Shown: positions 1 to 7,895, counted from the first letter of the stretch. The stretch: DNA of 34,017 nt from Clostridium sp. (GCA_023666615.1 JAMPBQ010000001.1:103042-137058); one strand, 5' to 3'. Made by a program: numbers and translations. The notes: generated by a model from the letters alone, not told the origin.

Positions 1-85
1 CTTCCCCCGAGGAAGAGTGGGGAAAAAGTCATTGCACTTCTTATTGGAAACTTTCATGTAATATAGAGAATTATTTTATCATGAA

Positions 86-117
86 ATTGTTATTCTGAAA
101 TAATCTTTGTAAATTTG
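86..117 (+). promoter_or_regulatory. Bacteroidetes-type promoter of the HigA-like gene
   Basis: TAAATTTG at 110-117 matches the Bacteroidetes -7 consensus TAnnTTTG. ATTG at 86-89 sits 20 bases upstream as a -33 element. The predicted start of transcription is near 124, leaving a leader of about 50 bases before the ATG at 175. The antitoxin gene can therefore be transcribed without an upstream toxin gene. Confidence 0.6.
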
Positions 118-174
118 TTGGCACGCACATTGAATATGATAAGATAGATTGTTCAACCATATAATCAAACAGAA

Positions 175-546
175 ATGACAAAGATAGAAAATGAAATACA
201 GTATGATTGCGTGATGTCTCGAATCGAGGAATTGCTTCTTTTGGTCAATGAGAACACGCCGGCCACTGACGCCAACTCAATAGAATTGGGTCTGCTCTCA
301 AATCTTGCTGCAGATTACGAAGATGAACATTATCCAATGGAGACGCCTTCGCTTGTGGATATGCTTAAGCTCCGCATGTACGAAATGGGGTTGACTCAGG
401 CTGCGCTGTCAAGCTTGTTGGGGATAAATCCTTCGCGCATCAGCGAGTATTTGTCAGGCAAAAAGGAGCCAACTCTTTCACAGGCCCGGGTAATTGTGGA
501 GAGGCTGAAGATTGACCCCGCCACAGTATTGGGCGTATCAATTTAA
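175..546 (+). CDS. higA: HigA-type antitoxin / XRE-family HTH regulator
   Basis: This 123-residue protein matches the layout of the HigA antitoxin family (COG5499). It has an N-terminal acidic helical region containing the typical EDEHYP stretch (about residues 50-55). A C-terminal XRE helix-turn-helix follows, about residues 62-115, with GLTQAALSSLLG and RISEYLSGKKEPTL as its helices. The family binds its own promoter and usually neutralises a HigB/RelE ribosome-dependent mRNase encoded just upstream. No toxin reading frame is visible in the 174 bases before it, and it has its own promoter at 86-117, so it may be a solitary antitoxin or regulator. The gene is AT-richer than the core genes of the window. 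The family call is firm; the biological role without a partner is inferred. Confidence 0.85.
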   Translation: MTKIENEIQYDCVMSRIEELLLLVNENTPATDANSIELGLLSNLAADYEDEHYPMETPSLVDMLKLRMYEMGLTQAALSSLLGINPSRISEYLSGKKEPTLSQARVIVERLKIDPATVLGVSI

Positions 547-603
547 GGATATTTTATGCATTCTTTTGCAACTATTCAGCGGACATCCCCCATTGAATTG
601 TAG

Positions 604-623
604 GGACGCAACCTGGTGCGTCC
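604..623. repeat. Short inverted repeat, GGACGCA / TGCGTCC
   Basis: Seven-base arms at 604-610 and 617-623 are separated by ACCTGG. The form (TAGGGACGCA...TGCGTCC) resembles dispersed palindromic intergenic elements seen in many bacterial genomes. No second copy is present in this window, so its dispersed nature is an inference. Confidence 0.5.
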
Positions 624-781
624 GAGGCCCAGCTCACCCAAATCTATGGGAAACGGATCCCCCTGTGTGTTGACCCCTTCCCCAGAAAATACCCCAAAGT
701 CTACCGCTCTCCCTATGTTCATAGTTGGATATTTTTGATGCTTATCCAAAAATTTAAAAGTAAATATCCAAATATCAAACC

Positions 782-805
782 ATAAGTCTATAAGTCTATA
801 AGTTT
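782..805. repeat. 8-base tandem repeat, three copies of ATAAGTCT
   Basis: Two perfect copies (782-789, 790-797) and one with a single change (798-805) lie just downstream of the terminator hairpin of the WG-repeat gene. It belongs to a set of 7-8 base intergenic tandem repeats found through the window. Confidence 0.75.
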
Positions 806-826
806 CTGGTTATTTTTTCAAAAGGA

Positions 827-857
827 ATGCGACGCCTCAACGATTATGGCGTCGCAT
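827..857 (-). terminator. Hairpin terminator after the WG-repeat gene
   Basis: Ten-base perfect arms, ATGCGACGCC (827-836) and GGCGTCGCAT (848-857), enclose an 11-base loop. Reading on the minus strand, the hairpin lies 36 bases past the stop codon. It is followed by a broken T-rich stretch, so it is a plausible but not ideal intrinsic terminator. Confidence 0.6.
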
Positions 858-893
858 CAGGATAAATTTATTTTAGTAAAGGAACAGTCCTCG

Positions 894-2972
894 CTAGTCG
901 TTAAGATAATAAGGGGTTGACCCGTAAATAATGTGCTCATTGCGACCGCTTCCTTGCACAAGGAAGAATGAGCCTCCTATTTTTACATATCTATTGCTTC
1001 CCTTTTTATACAATTCTGCGAATTGTGAGGCCTTCTTATAGCCGGATCCATCCTTAAGATAAAGCAAAATGTTCTTTATTTTAGTATAATCATCAGAATT
1101 TGTGTTAAGCTTGCCGGCTTGATATTGGACGTGGGCATCGTTTGTTTCAGTCGCTGTTGAGTGGCTGATATTGCTGTGTGAAGTTGAACTAGATGAATTA
1201 TTTTGTGCTGACGACAAAGAATTTGTGCTATTTGTTGGCTTGCGGGCTGGTTCTGATGCATAAGAAGTCGATGAACTTGACGACGTGCCGTATTTCGCTT
1301 CATTTTGTTCATGAATCCTTGTTACATTGTCCTTGCCGGAAGTCAAGCTCCCAACAAATGCGTTATGGCTGTCCTCGTAAATTTTCTTTTGTTCTGCAAT
1401 AATATCATAGCCTTGATTCCTTAAATTTTCAATCGCTTGGCCTTGTAACAGGCAATACTCTGAATAAGTCATATCTGGCCTATTCATAGCTCTTTTTGTA
1501 TTCTCGAACCTCTGCATTTCTTGCTGTTGCACCTGAAAAGCTGAAACTACCATTATCTGATTGAAGGCGTTTTGGAAATACCCGGGCTGGGACATTTGTT
1601 CGGCCAATGTGCCGCCAGTCTGGTAATTTGTTTTCTGTGCTGTCATCATTGAATTGTATTGCATCATAGCGTATGACTGCTGCAGTCCCATAGCGGCGCC
1701 TTCTAGTATGTTGGCCCACAATTGGGCGCGGCGCTGGCGCTTTTCTTCATCCCACATATTCTTTTGAGAAAAATCAGCTGATCCGTCAGGCATAAGCTTT
1801 ATTCCCATATAATAGTCTCCCGCATAAGCGAATCCGTGCGTGGAATCATATATCAAGGTCTTGCTCTTTTTAGGTTCAATAATTCGCCTTCCATGTATGT
1901 CGTAGGCTCCTTCTTTATTTCCCTTATATACCTTTATAAAAATTTCATCTCCTCTCCCTCGTTCGATTTTTGCATCATCATATTCTCTGCCATATTCAAC
2001 CGGCGAAAGCAATTCACTCCCTGATATATCATAGAGGCCGGTATTAAGTTTTCCGTTATAACATAGGCGCAGATACTTAAAGTATCCTATAATATCTTTA
2101 TCCTTTTCAAATTCCAATTCATCACAGGGAAAACTCGTTTCTAATATTTTTGTTCCGGTAAGGGTAAACACTTTGACATTGTCTAATGATAGGCACTTAA
2201 AGCAGGCGAGATCATCAGTAAGCTTCCAAAATTTTATTTTTTCATATATCGCGGGAATGATTATATTGCCATGGCCATCGGCAACGCCCTGTCGCCCTCT
2301 GTCTTTGATTCTTACCCACGCAAAACCATTTTGGTTCTTCTCGCTCAAAGGGCTATCATTTACCATCAGTTGTTGGGATTTTTTTGATTCATTTTCCTTT
2401 AGGTTTCTAGTCTTTTCAATATCCTTGGCAAATTCATGCAAACGCCAAAATTCTTTCACATAAGATTTGCTCACCTTGCCTATCGACTTAATTTTATAAT
2501 TTTTGTCGAAATAATAGAATCCGTTTTGCAAATTGAAAAAGATATGGTCATCGCCGTGCTTATACTCTTTCCCATCGATGCCTACTTTACTGTCACCATT
2601 TACAAAAAAATACATACATTGAGAAATGTCAACGTCCGAACCTGAAAATATATATTTATACTTAGGCTTAACTATTTCCTTGCCCGACAAATCACAAATA
2701 CCCTCCAGGCCATTTTTGGTCACTATGAAAAATCCTCCAAATGCGGGAGAAGGATAGAATCTCACTCGTCCATAACCGCGAGAGGAAGGGATAATTAGTT
2801 CCTTCTTGTAGTTGTATATATTGCCTTCGTTTTCGAAATATACATAGCCATTAGCGGTTACAAAGCTTCTCATCTCAGCCTTAGAGACTATCAAAGATGC
2901 TGCAATCAAGGCAATTAAGCAAATGCATTTTTTTAGAAAATCAAACATATTAAAGTTTTTTAGTTTTTCCAT
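894..2972 (-). CDS. Secreted WG-repeat-like protein
   Basis: This protein of about 692 residues starts with a hydrophobic signal (about residues 14-28, ending VSKA). Its first half (about 40-385) has degenerate WG (KWG-type) beta repeats: GLEGICDLSGKEIVKPKY, RQGVADGHGNIIIPAIYEKI, NTGLYDISGSELLSP and GAYDIHGRRIIEPK. These predict a beta-rich repeat scaffold outside the cytoplasm. The middle is Gln- and Met-rich helix, then a Ser/Thr/Asn-rich linker (about 565-625), then a C-terminal domain of about 60 residues that I do not recognise. It stands alone, AT-rich (about 35% GC in a line I counted), between a terminator and its own promoter. The -7 box ends only 10 bases before this ATG, so the Met nine codons in (ATG at 2946-2948) may be the true start; that start also gives a cleaner signal peptide. 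Function unknown. Confidence 0.8.
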   Translation of the reverse strand: MEKLKNFNMFDFLKKCICLIALIAASLIVSKAEMRSFVTANGYVYFENEGNIYNYKKELIIPSSRGYGRVRFYPSPAFGGFFIVTKNGLEGICDLSGKEIVKPKYKYIFSGSDVDISQCMYFFVNGDSKVGIDGKEYKHGDDHIFFNLQNGFYYFDKNYKIKSIGKVSKSYVKEFWRLHEFAKDIEKTRNLKENESKKSQQLMVNDSPLSEKNQNGFAWVRIKDRGRQGVADGHGNIIIPAIYEKIKFWKLTDDLACFKCLSLDNVKVFTLTGTKILETSFPCDELEFEKDKDIIGYFKYLRLCYNGKLNTGLYDISGSELLSPVEYGREYDDAKIERGRGDEIFIKVYKGNKEGAYDIHGRRIIEPKKSKTLIYDSTHGFAYAGDYYMGIKLMPDGSADFSQKNMWDEEKRQRRAQLWANILEGAAMGLQQSYAMMQYNSMMTAQKTNYQTGGTLAEQMSQPGYFQNAFNQIMVVSAFQVQQQEMQRFENTKRAMNRPDMTYSEYCLLQGQAIENLRNQGYDIIAEQKKIYEDSHNAFVGSLTSGKDNVTRIHEQNEAKYGTSSSSSTSYASEPARKPTNSTNSLSSAQNNSSSSTSHSNISHSTATETNDAHVQYQAGKLNTNSDDYTKIKNILLYLKDGSGYKKASQFAELYKKGSNRYVKIGGSFFLVQGSGRNEHIIYGSTPYYLND

Positions 2973-3313
2973 TATTTTAAGGCAAATTTACAATAATTTT
3001 TGATTTTACCCCCCCCCTTATGTTAATGTATGTTAATTAATTGTGGTTTTTTCAGAATTTAGTTATATGAAACCCCTAATTTATTTAATCATATTTTTTG
3101 AGATTTGTATAAAGTAAACTCTTTGATTAACTTTACGCACCTTCTTCACAAATAGAGCTTGCTCAAAGGTTAATGAAAGAATGTTTTAATGAAAAAGAAA
3201 ATGGATAAGAAAAAGGATAATGAACGCACAAACGTTTGATGGACTCTTCTGCGCTGAATACGGAAATCCCGGTTCTCTTATTTAGAGAGTTGCCCGGCTT
3301 TGAGACCCTCATC
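2973..3313. other. AT-rich intergenic region with promoter and C9 run
   Basis: This 341-base gap holds the promoter of the WG-repeat gene (2983-3017) and a direct repeat TATGTTAAT (3019-3027 and 3029-3037). Beyond that there are about 200 bases downstream of the DUF4249 gene with no credible gene. A weak hairpin (CTCTCT/AGAGA near 3277-3294) follows the DUF4249 stop but lacks a convincing T-tract. Confidence 0.5.
2983..3017 (-). promoter_or_regulatory. Promoter of the WG-repeat gene with poly-G tract at -33
   Basis: Read on the minus strand, TAAATTTG (plus-strand 2983-2990) is an exact -7 match. Where the -33 element should be, 18-26 bases upstream, lies a run of nine G (plus-strand C at 3009-3017) instead of TTTG. 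Such homopolymers change length by slippage, so the promoter may be length-sensitive. The -7 box is seen; the switching is inferred. Confidence 0.5.
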
Positions 3314-4153
3314 TTATTGAAAGGCAATCTGCAGTGCCTGTGAGCTGGCCCCTTGCCCAGAGAAGATGCCCAGTCCGCCGGATATGTTGCTGGGGAGGGT
3401 AATGTCGGAGGATATGAAGGGGGAGTGCGAGGTGAGCAGCAGGTTGTCATAACCCTGCCAGAACGCGTAAACCCCGCTTTCCACGCGGTTCAGGCTCACG
3501 ATGAACTTTTCCCCAATGGTGAAGTTCGGAACGTACGTTTCCCCCGAAATGGGTATTTTCGGCCGCAGCAGGGCCACTGATACCTCCTGGCCGGGAACAT
3601 CTGCCCTGATTGTGCTCATGGGGCACATCTTGTCTATGTCTCCTCGCTCTACGCCCCGCATCGATACGTAGTAGTAGGCCGGTGTATCCTCGGGGGCCGT
3701 AAAGTGCAGCGTGGCCGCATAGAGCGTGTCGTTTTCCGTTGGGGCGATGGTGATTCCGTCGATTGGAGTGGGATAGGGGATGTGGCATTCAGCCGACGCG
3801 TGCAGATTCCTATAGTCCGCCTTGACAAAATACCTTTTTCCCGCCTCGCATTTGAAGTCATTGGTGTAATAAACGTATGGGGGCAGATATGATTGGTCCA
3901 CTTTTCCGGTCAGTATGGTCTCTTTTTCTCCGTCGGATATGATTACTTTTCCCCACGAAATCAGGGCGTCGGAGAGCGACCCGTCGTCTGACGACGGGGT
4001 GATGGTGGAGGAGAAGACCACAACGGGGGAGGCGCCGCTCACCATATAGCCCTCAATAACAGGCATTGCCGGGACGGCCGCCTCGTCGCCATCGCCGCAA
4101 TTGGAGAGCGCCAATCCAATAAGGGCTAAACAGAAAAGATACTGGGGCTTCAT
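3314..4153 (-). CDS. DUF4249 family outer-membrane lipoprotein
   Basis: This 279-residue protein has a lipoprotein signal: the lipobox LSNC puts the lipidated Cys at residue 19, followed by acidic GDGDE. The rest is beta-rich and ends with the DUF4249 signature (SSDITLPSNISGGLGIFSGQ, about residues 247-266). DUF4249 proteins are Bacteroidetes lipoproteins usually encoded beside a TonB-dependent receptor and are thought to partner it on the cell surface. Here its ATG overlaps the receptor stop codon by four bases (ATGA), so the two are translationally coupled. It is the last gene of a three-gene operon with the receptor and another lipoprotein. No enzyme motif is visible. The substrate cannot be read from sequence. 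Confidence 0.85.
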   Translation of the reverse strand: MKPQYLFCLALIGLALSNCGDGDEAAVPAMPVIEGYMVSGASPVVVFSSTITPSSDDGSLSDALISWGKVIISDGEKETILTGKVDQSYLPPYVYYTNDFKCEAGKRYFVKADYRNLHASAECHIPYPTPIDGITIAPTENDTLYAATLHFTAPEDTPAYYYVSMRGVERGDIDKMCPMSTIRADVPGQEVSVALLRPKIPISGETYVPNFTIGEKFIVSLNRVESGVYAFWQGYDNLLLTSHSPFISSDITLPSNISGGLGIFSGQGASSQALQIAFQ

Positions 4154-6201
4154 TTGAATTCTATGGAATAGCTGATGGAAGGAAGAAAATTATACATCGA
4201 ATACAGCTTTTTCAGGCTGTAGGCCCCTTTCTCTGAATCAAGGATAAAATATTGCATCTCAGTATTTTTGTGGTTGGTGGCGTTGATGATGGAAAGATTG
4301 ATGGAGTGCCGCAGAGATTCATTCCGCCCCGAATTGAATTGGTATGTGGCGCTGAGGTTGAGGCTGAAGCGCATGGGCAGGCGGCTCGAATTGCGTTTGC
4401 CGTAGTCAAGGGCTATGTTCCCTCCGATTGCGTAGAGCGATTTTACGGGGGTGTAAACTCGGCCGGACGATAGGTTCATCGTTGAGCCGAACACCCAGTG
4501 TTCCCCGCGTTGCCACATTATCTGTCCCTTTAGGCTGTGGCCTTCGGAGTTGAGCGCGCGCCATGAGTTTTTTTCGTGGCGCAGGTGGCGGCGGCCGGTT
4601 CCGTAGGAGTAGGAGAGTGTGCCCATGATTTGCCCGATTTCGCGTGATAGGGCCACGGACGCTCCGGCATTGTAGCCATCGCAGATGATAAGGCGCGAAA
4701 GCGGGTCGTAGTCCGATTGGATTATTTCCAGCACCACCCCGCGGTATTCCGGTTCATTGTATATCCATGAATGATAGGCCTTGACCTGCGAATGCAGCCC
4801 CCACGGCAAGAAATCGCCCTCCCAGCACAAGGACGCGCTGAGGGACCGCTCAAGCGGAGCCCGCCGATTGGCCACAATCCAAAAGTCTGAGGCCAGGCCA
4901 AGCTCCGAAAGGCCTACGCGGTGCAGGTATTGGCTGCGCAAGGCTATCTCCGCCTCCAAGCTGTTTTTGCCGGCTTTCCACAGGGCGCGCAGCGACGGGG
5001 AGAAATGCGGTGCGTTGTAGGCGCGCCCTTCAATCCTCGACCTGGCGAATCCCGCGCTTGCGGCTGCCGTTAGCTCCAGCTTGTCTGAAGCTGTGTTCCA
5101 TGTGGCCTCGGTCCCCGCTCCTATCGAAAATAGCGTTTCCCTGCGCAAGGGCGAGGAAAAATCCGAAAATTCGCCCGCCTTGTCCGAGGTTACATTCAGC
5201 GCCGCCCGCTGCGGATTGGCAAGGTAGAGCTCTGCGTTAGCCGTGTATTTGACCCGCAGGGTTGAGCCATGGCTGCTTGCCGTGAAATGCGCGCCGATGG
5301 TCTTTAGCGATGACGGGGCCTTTAGCGCCGATTGCGGATTGTCGAGGGTCAGCGTGTTTGAAAAGTCGGAATAGTATAGGTCTGACGCATAGGAATAGTT
5401 TCTGTGTATGGTGTAATGCAATGCCGCTAGGGTATTCCGCCATTCCATCTTTGTGTCGTTTGAATAATTCCTGTCGGCGTAATCCAACCGGTCGAAGTTA
5501 TGGAACACATTAAGCTGGAGGTCGCCTCCGGCCACGTTTGCCCCTGCCGTTAGGTTCAGGTCCGCAAACGAATATTCTATCGCGTTTTTGTCGGTCTTAA
5601 GCAAGGAGCCGTACAATTGGTTTAGATATGATATTCTGCCGGACCCCCTGATGTATAGGCCGTTGGGCATGGCCGACGCTATGCTGGCGGAGGCGGCGGT
5701 CATGCCCGCGTTGATCGCCCCTTCCAGCTTTTTCGTCGGACGGCTTGGGGTGAAGTTCAGCGACCCGCCAAGGTGGGGAGTCTCGTAGACCTCTGGGCGG
5801 CGCCTGAACGTTACGCCGGAAAAGTGGTAAGTGTTGAACGTTGAGAAAACCCCGCCAAAGCGATATGGGAAGATTATCGGAGCGGAGTTGATGTAGTGTA
5901 TGTTTTGCGAAGGCGACGCGCCCTCTATGCTGAATCCCGATGAATAATCGCTGGACGCGTACACGCCGGCAAGCCCTTTCACGGAATTCGCCAAGTCTGC
6001 CTCGCCCACGGAATGCGTCAATTTCCCCGCGGCCGCGGCCGAAATGCGTGTAATGCGGGAGTTGGCTGGAAGCTTCTCCCCGGGCCCGCTCACTATGATT
6101 TCCTTCAGGGCGGTGGTGTCCCGAGATTCCGTTTGTGCTTGGGCGATGATTGGTGCCAAGGCCAATAAAAAAAACCAAGGCATGCAGCCGCAAAGACGCA
6201 T
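4150..6201 (-). CDS. TonB-dependent outer-membrane receptor
   Basis: This 683-residue receptor starts with a signal peptide ending IIAQAQ (about residue 22). A TonB-box-like and plug region follows (about 30-145, from LKEIIVSGPG through VKGLAGVYASSDYSSGFSIEG and PYRFGGVFSTFN). The rest is a long beta-barrel of alternating strands up to the C-terminal YSIEF. There is no N-terminal carboxypeptidase-like domain, so it is not a typical SusC. Homology begins at the ATG at 6199-6201, which has a good Shine-Dalgarno 7 bases upstream. The open frame runs a further 70 codons upstream, but those overlap the preceding lipoprotein gene and look non-coding. It should import an unknown ligand using ExbB-ExbD-TonB energy; a tonB-like gene lies at 9726. 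It is coupled to DUF4249 by an ATGA overlap. Confidence 0.88.
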   Translation of the reverse strand: MRLCGCMPWFFLLALAPIIAQAQTESRDTTALKEIIVSGPGEKLPANSRITRISAAAAGKLTHSVGEADLANSVKGLAGVYASSDYSSGFSIEGASPSQNIHYINSAPIIFPYRFGGVFSTFNTYHFSGVTFRRRPEVYETPHLGGSLNFTPSRPTKKLEGAINAGMTAASASIASAMPNGLYIRGSGRISYLNQLYGSLLKTDKNAIEYSFADLNLTAGANVAGGDLQLNVFHNFDRLDYADRNYSNDTKMEWRNTLAALHYTIHRNYSYASDLYYSDFSNTLTLDNPQSALKAPSSLKTIGAHFTASSHGSTLRVKYTANAELYLANPQRAALNVTSDKAGEFSDFSSPLRRETLFSIGAGTEATWNTASDKLELTAAASAGFARSRIEGRAYNAPHFSPSLRALWKAGKNSLEAEIALRSQYLHRVGLSELGLASDFWIVANRRAPLERSLSASLCWEGDFLPWGLHSQVKAYHSWIYNEPEYRGVVLEIIQSDYDPLSRLIICDGYNAGASVALSREIGQIMGTLSYSYGTGRRHLRHEKNSWRALNSEGHSLKGQIMWQRGEHWVFGSTMNLSSGRVYTPVKSLYAIGGNIALDYGKRNSSRLPMRFSLNLSATYQFNSGRNESLRHSINLSIINATNHKNTEMQYFILDSEKGAYSLKKLYSMYNFLPSISYSIEFK

Positions 6202-6208
6202 GCCAAGG

Positions 6209-6214
6209 TCCTTT
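6209..6214 (-). promoter_or_regulatory. Shine-Dalgarno deciding the receptor start
   Basis: AAAGGA on the minus strand lies 7 bases before the ATG at 6199-6201. It supports the short start over an in-frame start 70 codons upstream, inside the neighbouring gene. Confidence 0.6.
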
Positions 6215-6229
6215 ATTGTAGTCTTGCTG

Positions 6230-7549
6230 TTAGCGAACCGCACGGTTCCAAGCCCTCTCGTATGCGTCCAGCAGGCTCTGCCACTTGCTGGAAACGGACG
6301 TGAATCTATCGAAATAGCTTTCCATGTTGTAGGACGTGCCGTCAGGGAAAACCAGGTTTTGGGAAATCCAGTATTCCCAGCCGGGATAGCTGCTTGTGCC
6401 CCATTCTTCAAATTCGGGCACGAATGAAAGCTTGGCCTGGTCTGTGGCTGTGCCGTCGTAGCGAAGGTATACCTTGATGTTCTTGTTCAGGCGGTCGCAG
6501 ACGCTTTGCATCTTTGATTGTGCCTGGTCCTTTGAGAGGTCGTCCCAAGAGCCGTAATATGTGTCAAGGTCCTCTTCCATGCCGCTGTAGTATGTGCCGT
6601 TTCCATAAGCCTGCACCTTGCCCAGGACATCGGCCTTGGCTTCGCCGGAGCTCAACAGGCTATACAGGTCGTCGTCACTGAGCTTATCCTCAAGATACGA
6701 CTTGTCGCAGAGGTGCTTGCCGTTTACTTTGGCCGATGATGTGGCCACTTCCTTGCCGTCAATCGTAATGGTGGCGTTGCCGTTGATTTCATTGTCATTG
6801 CCAGTCACTTTCGAGGCCGCGGAGATGTTGGCCAAAGTGGCGCTGGCGTCTACGCTCAGCGAGTGGCCCTTCACGTCGATTGATGAAATCACCTTGCCCT
6901 CGAAGAGGCTCTTGCTTCCTTGCTTCAGGCTCACATTCACAGTCTGCGGGATGGAGATGTAGTAATAGTACTCCTCTGTATCGTAATAGTCCTCTTCCGT
7001 ATAGTTGAAGTCTATATCCGAGTTGCTGCCGCTCTTCGTCGCCTTCAGCTCGCATGCCGCGTTGTTTGCGTCGTTGAAGCGGAAGATGATGTCGTCGGAG
7101 TTGCCGGTCTTTGCCCACTCGCCGCGCACGGGCTCGTAGATGCCGGCGCAACGCTCAAAGTTGATGTTGTAGGTATAGGTGTACACGCTGCGGGAAAGCG
7201 CGTCAACCTCTCCGCGGGCGCCGCGGCCAAGGTTGCTGAAGAAGTCGGCGGGAGAGTAGGACTTTCCGCCGTTTGACTCAAAGTCAAAGTTTGAGGGCAG
7301 GTCAAAGTCGCCGAATGTTTCGGTGAAATATGCTGCGAGGCTGATGGCGTCGGCCTGGTCGGAGGGGTTGAGGAGGTTCATGACCTCTGTGGCGGTCTCG
7401 GTCAGATACTGCTTGCTTTCCTCGGAAGTGTACTCCTCCATGCTGCCCGTGCCGTTGCCGCCGTTCTCTCCGTCATTGTCGCTGTCGGAGCATGCGCTCA
7501 GCATCAGCGCGCCTGCCGCCAGGGCAAAATAGTAGAATTTTGATTTCAT
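6230..7549 (-). CDS. Acidic surface lipoprotein of unknown function
   Basis: This 439-residue lipoprotein has a signal and lipobox LSAC (Cys at residue 20). It is followed by SDSDNDGENGG, close to the acidic lipoprotein export signal that sends Bacteroidetes lipoproteins to the outside of the cell. The body is rich in Asp, Ser and Tyr, with an unusual tyrosine/acidic cluster around residues 183-198 (EEDYYDTEEYYYYI). Several stretches predict beta strands; no enzyme motif is recognised. It is the first gene of an operon: its stop lies 28 bases before the TonB-dependent receptor, which is followed by DUF4249. By context it probably works in the same uptake system, perhaps in ligand binding; this is inference. 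Its promoter lies at 7665-7694. Confidence 0.8.
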   Translation of the reverse strand: MKSKFYYFALAAGALMLSACSDSDNDGENGGNGTGSMEEYTSEESKQYLTETATEVMNLLNPSDQADAISLAAYFTETFGDFDLPSNFDFESNGGKSYSPADFFSNLGRGARGEVDALSRSVYTYTYNINFERCAGIYEPVRGEWAKTGNSDDIIFRFNDANNAACELKATKSGSNSDIDFNYTEEDYYDTEEYYYYISIPQTVNVSLKQGSKSLFEGKVISSIDVKGHSLSVDASATLANISAASKVTGNDNEINGNATITIDGKEVATSSAKVNGKHLCDKSYLEDKLSDDDLYSLLSSGEAKADVLGKVQAYGNGTYYSGMEEDLDTYYGSWDDLSKDQAQSKMQSVCDRLNKNIKVYLRYDGTATDQAKLSFVPEFEEWGTSSYPGWEYWISQNLVFPDGTSYNMESYFDRFTSVSSKWQSLLDAYERAWNRAVR

Positions 7550-7664
7550 AAGAAATAGTGTGTTAAAAAATTGATGTGTTTATTTAAAATTGGTCTATTG
7601 GAATGTCCGGTTAAAGTGTCCTTTTGAAATTGTGTGTGGATTCCTTTCAAAGTGAATTCTGACG
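7550..7664 (-). other. Untranslated leader of the uptake operon
   Basis: About 110 bases separate the predicted transcription start from the lipoprotein ATG. The leader is AT-rich with no recognisable riboswitch or strong hairpin. Confidence 0.4.
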
Positions 7665-7694
7665 CAAAGTTAAGAATAAATTCCCAATCCCAAC
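7665..7694 (-). promoter_or_regulatory. Promoter of the lipoprotein-receptor-DUF4249 operon
   Basis: On the minus strand TAACTTTG (plus 7665-7672) is an exact -7 match, and GTTG (plus 7691-7694) lies 18 bases upstream as a weaker -33 element. It is the only good promoter between the palindromic repeat element and the lipoprotein gene. Confidence 0.6.
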
Positions 7695-7740
7695 CGTTAT
7701 CTTGAAAAAAATAAAACTGTGTGTTGAAAAAATTCAGTCC

Positions 7741-7836
7741 AAGCCTCGTAGAGGCTGTATTGTGAATAACCCCAGGCGCAGCCTGGGGTTATTGAAAATC
7801 ATAGATATAAGCCTCGTAGAGGCGTCGTTGTGGTTA
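7741..7836. repeat. Palindromic intergenic repeat element (REP-like)
   Basis: The element has a symmetrical structure. GCCTCGTAGAGGC (7743-7755) and an identical copy (7811-7823) flank a central hairpin with 13-base perfect arms (7765-7777 and 7781-7793, AATAACCCCAGGC and its complement) and a GCA loop. Each GCCTC-GTA-GAGGC box is itself a palindrome. It has the form of dispersed REP/BIME-like elements. It lies downstream of the phosphoesterase gene, where the central hairpin may terminate transcription or protect mRNA ends. No transposase is present. Confidence 0.75.
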
Positions 7837-7895
7837 CAGCATATGTCCATCCTTTTAGGGGGTTCTCGTCCCGTTTGTATCCAAATCGATCGCCC

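Larger units (their letters stand above)
547..826. other. Non-coding spacer with several short repeats
   Basis: There is no credible gene between the HigA-like stop and the terminator of the WG-repeat gene. The spacer holds an inverted repeat at 604-623, a 10-base inverted repeat (TTGGATATTT at 725-734 with its complement at 762-771) and an 8-base tandem repeat at 782-805. It looks like decayed or repeat-derived intergenic DNA. Confidence 0.5.

Noticed and set aside
1-57. Open minus-strand frame of 19 codons starting at 57 and running off the left edge
   Set aside because: Too short to judge; the residues resemble no family I know, and no promoter faces it.
5597-6193. Minus-strand 198-codon frame inside the receptor gene
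   Set aside because: Arg/His-rich product in another frame of a high-GC gene; no homology visible.
6202-6411. In-frame 70-codon extension upstream of the TonB-dependent receptor start
   Set aside because: It overlaps the end of the lipoprotein gene, lacks a signal peptide and family similarity, and the ATG at 6199-6201 has a good Shine-Dalgarno and signal peptide.
7550-7664. Riboswitch in the leader of the uptake operon
   Set aside because: The leader is short and AT-rich with no conserved core such as the cobalamin box or strong stems.
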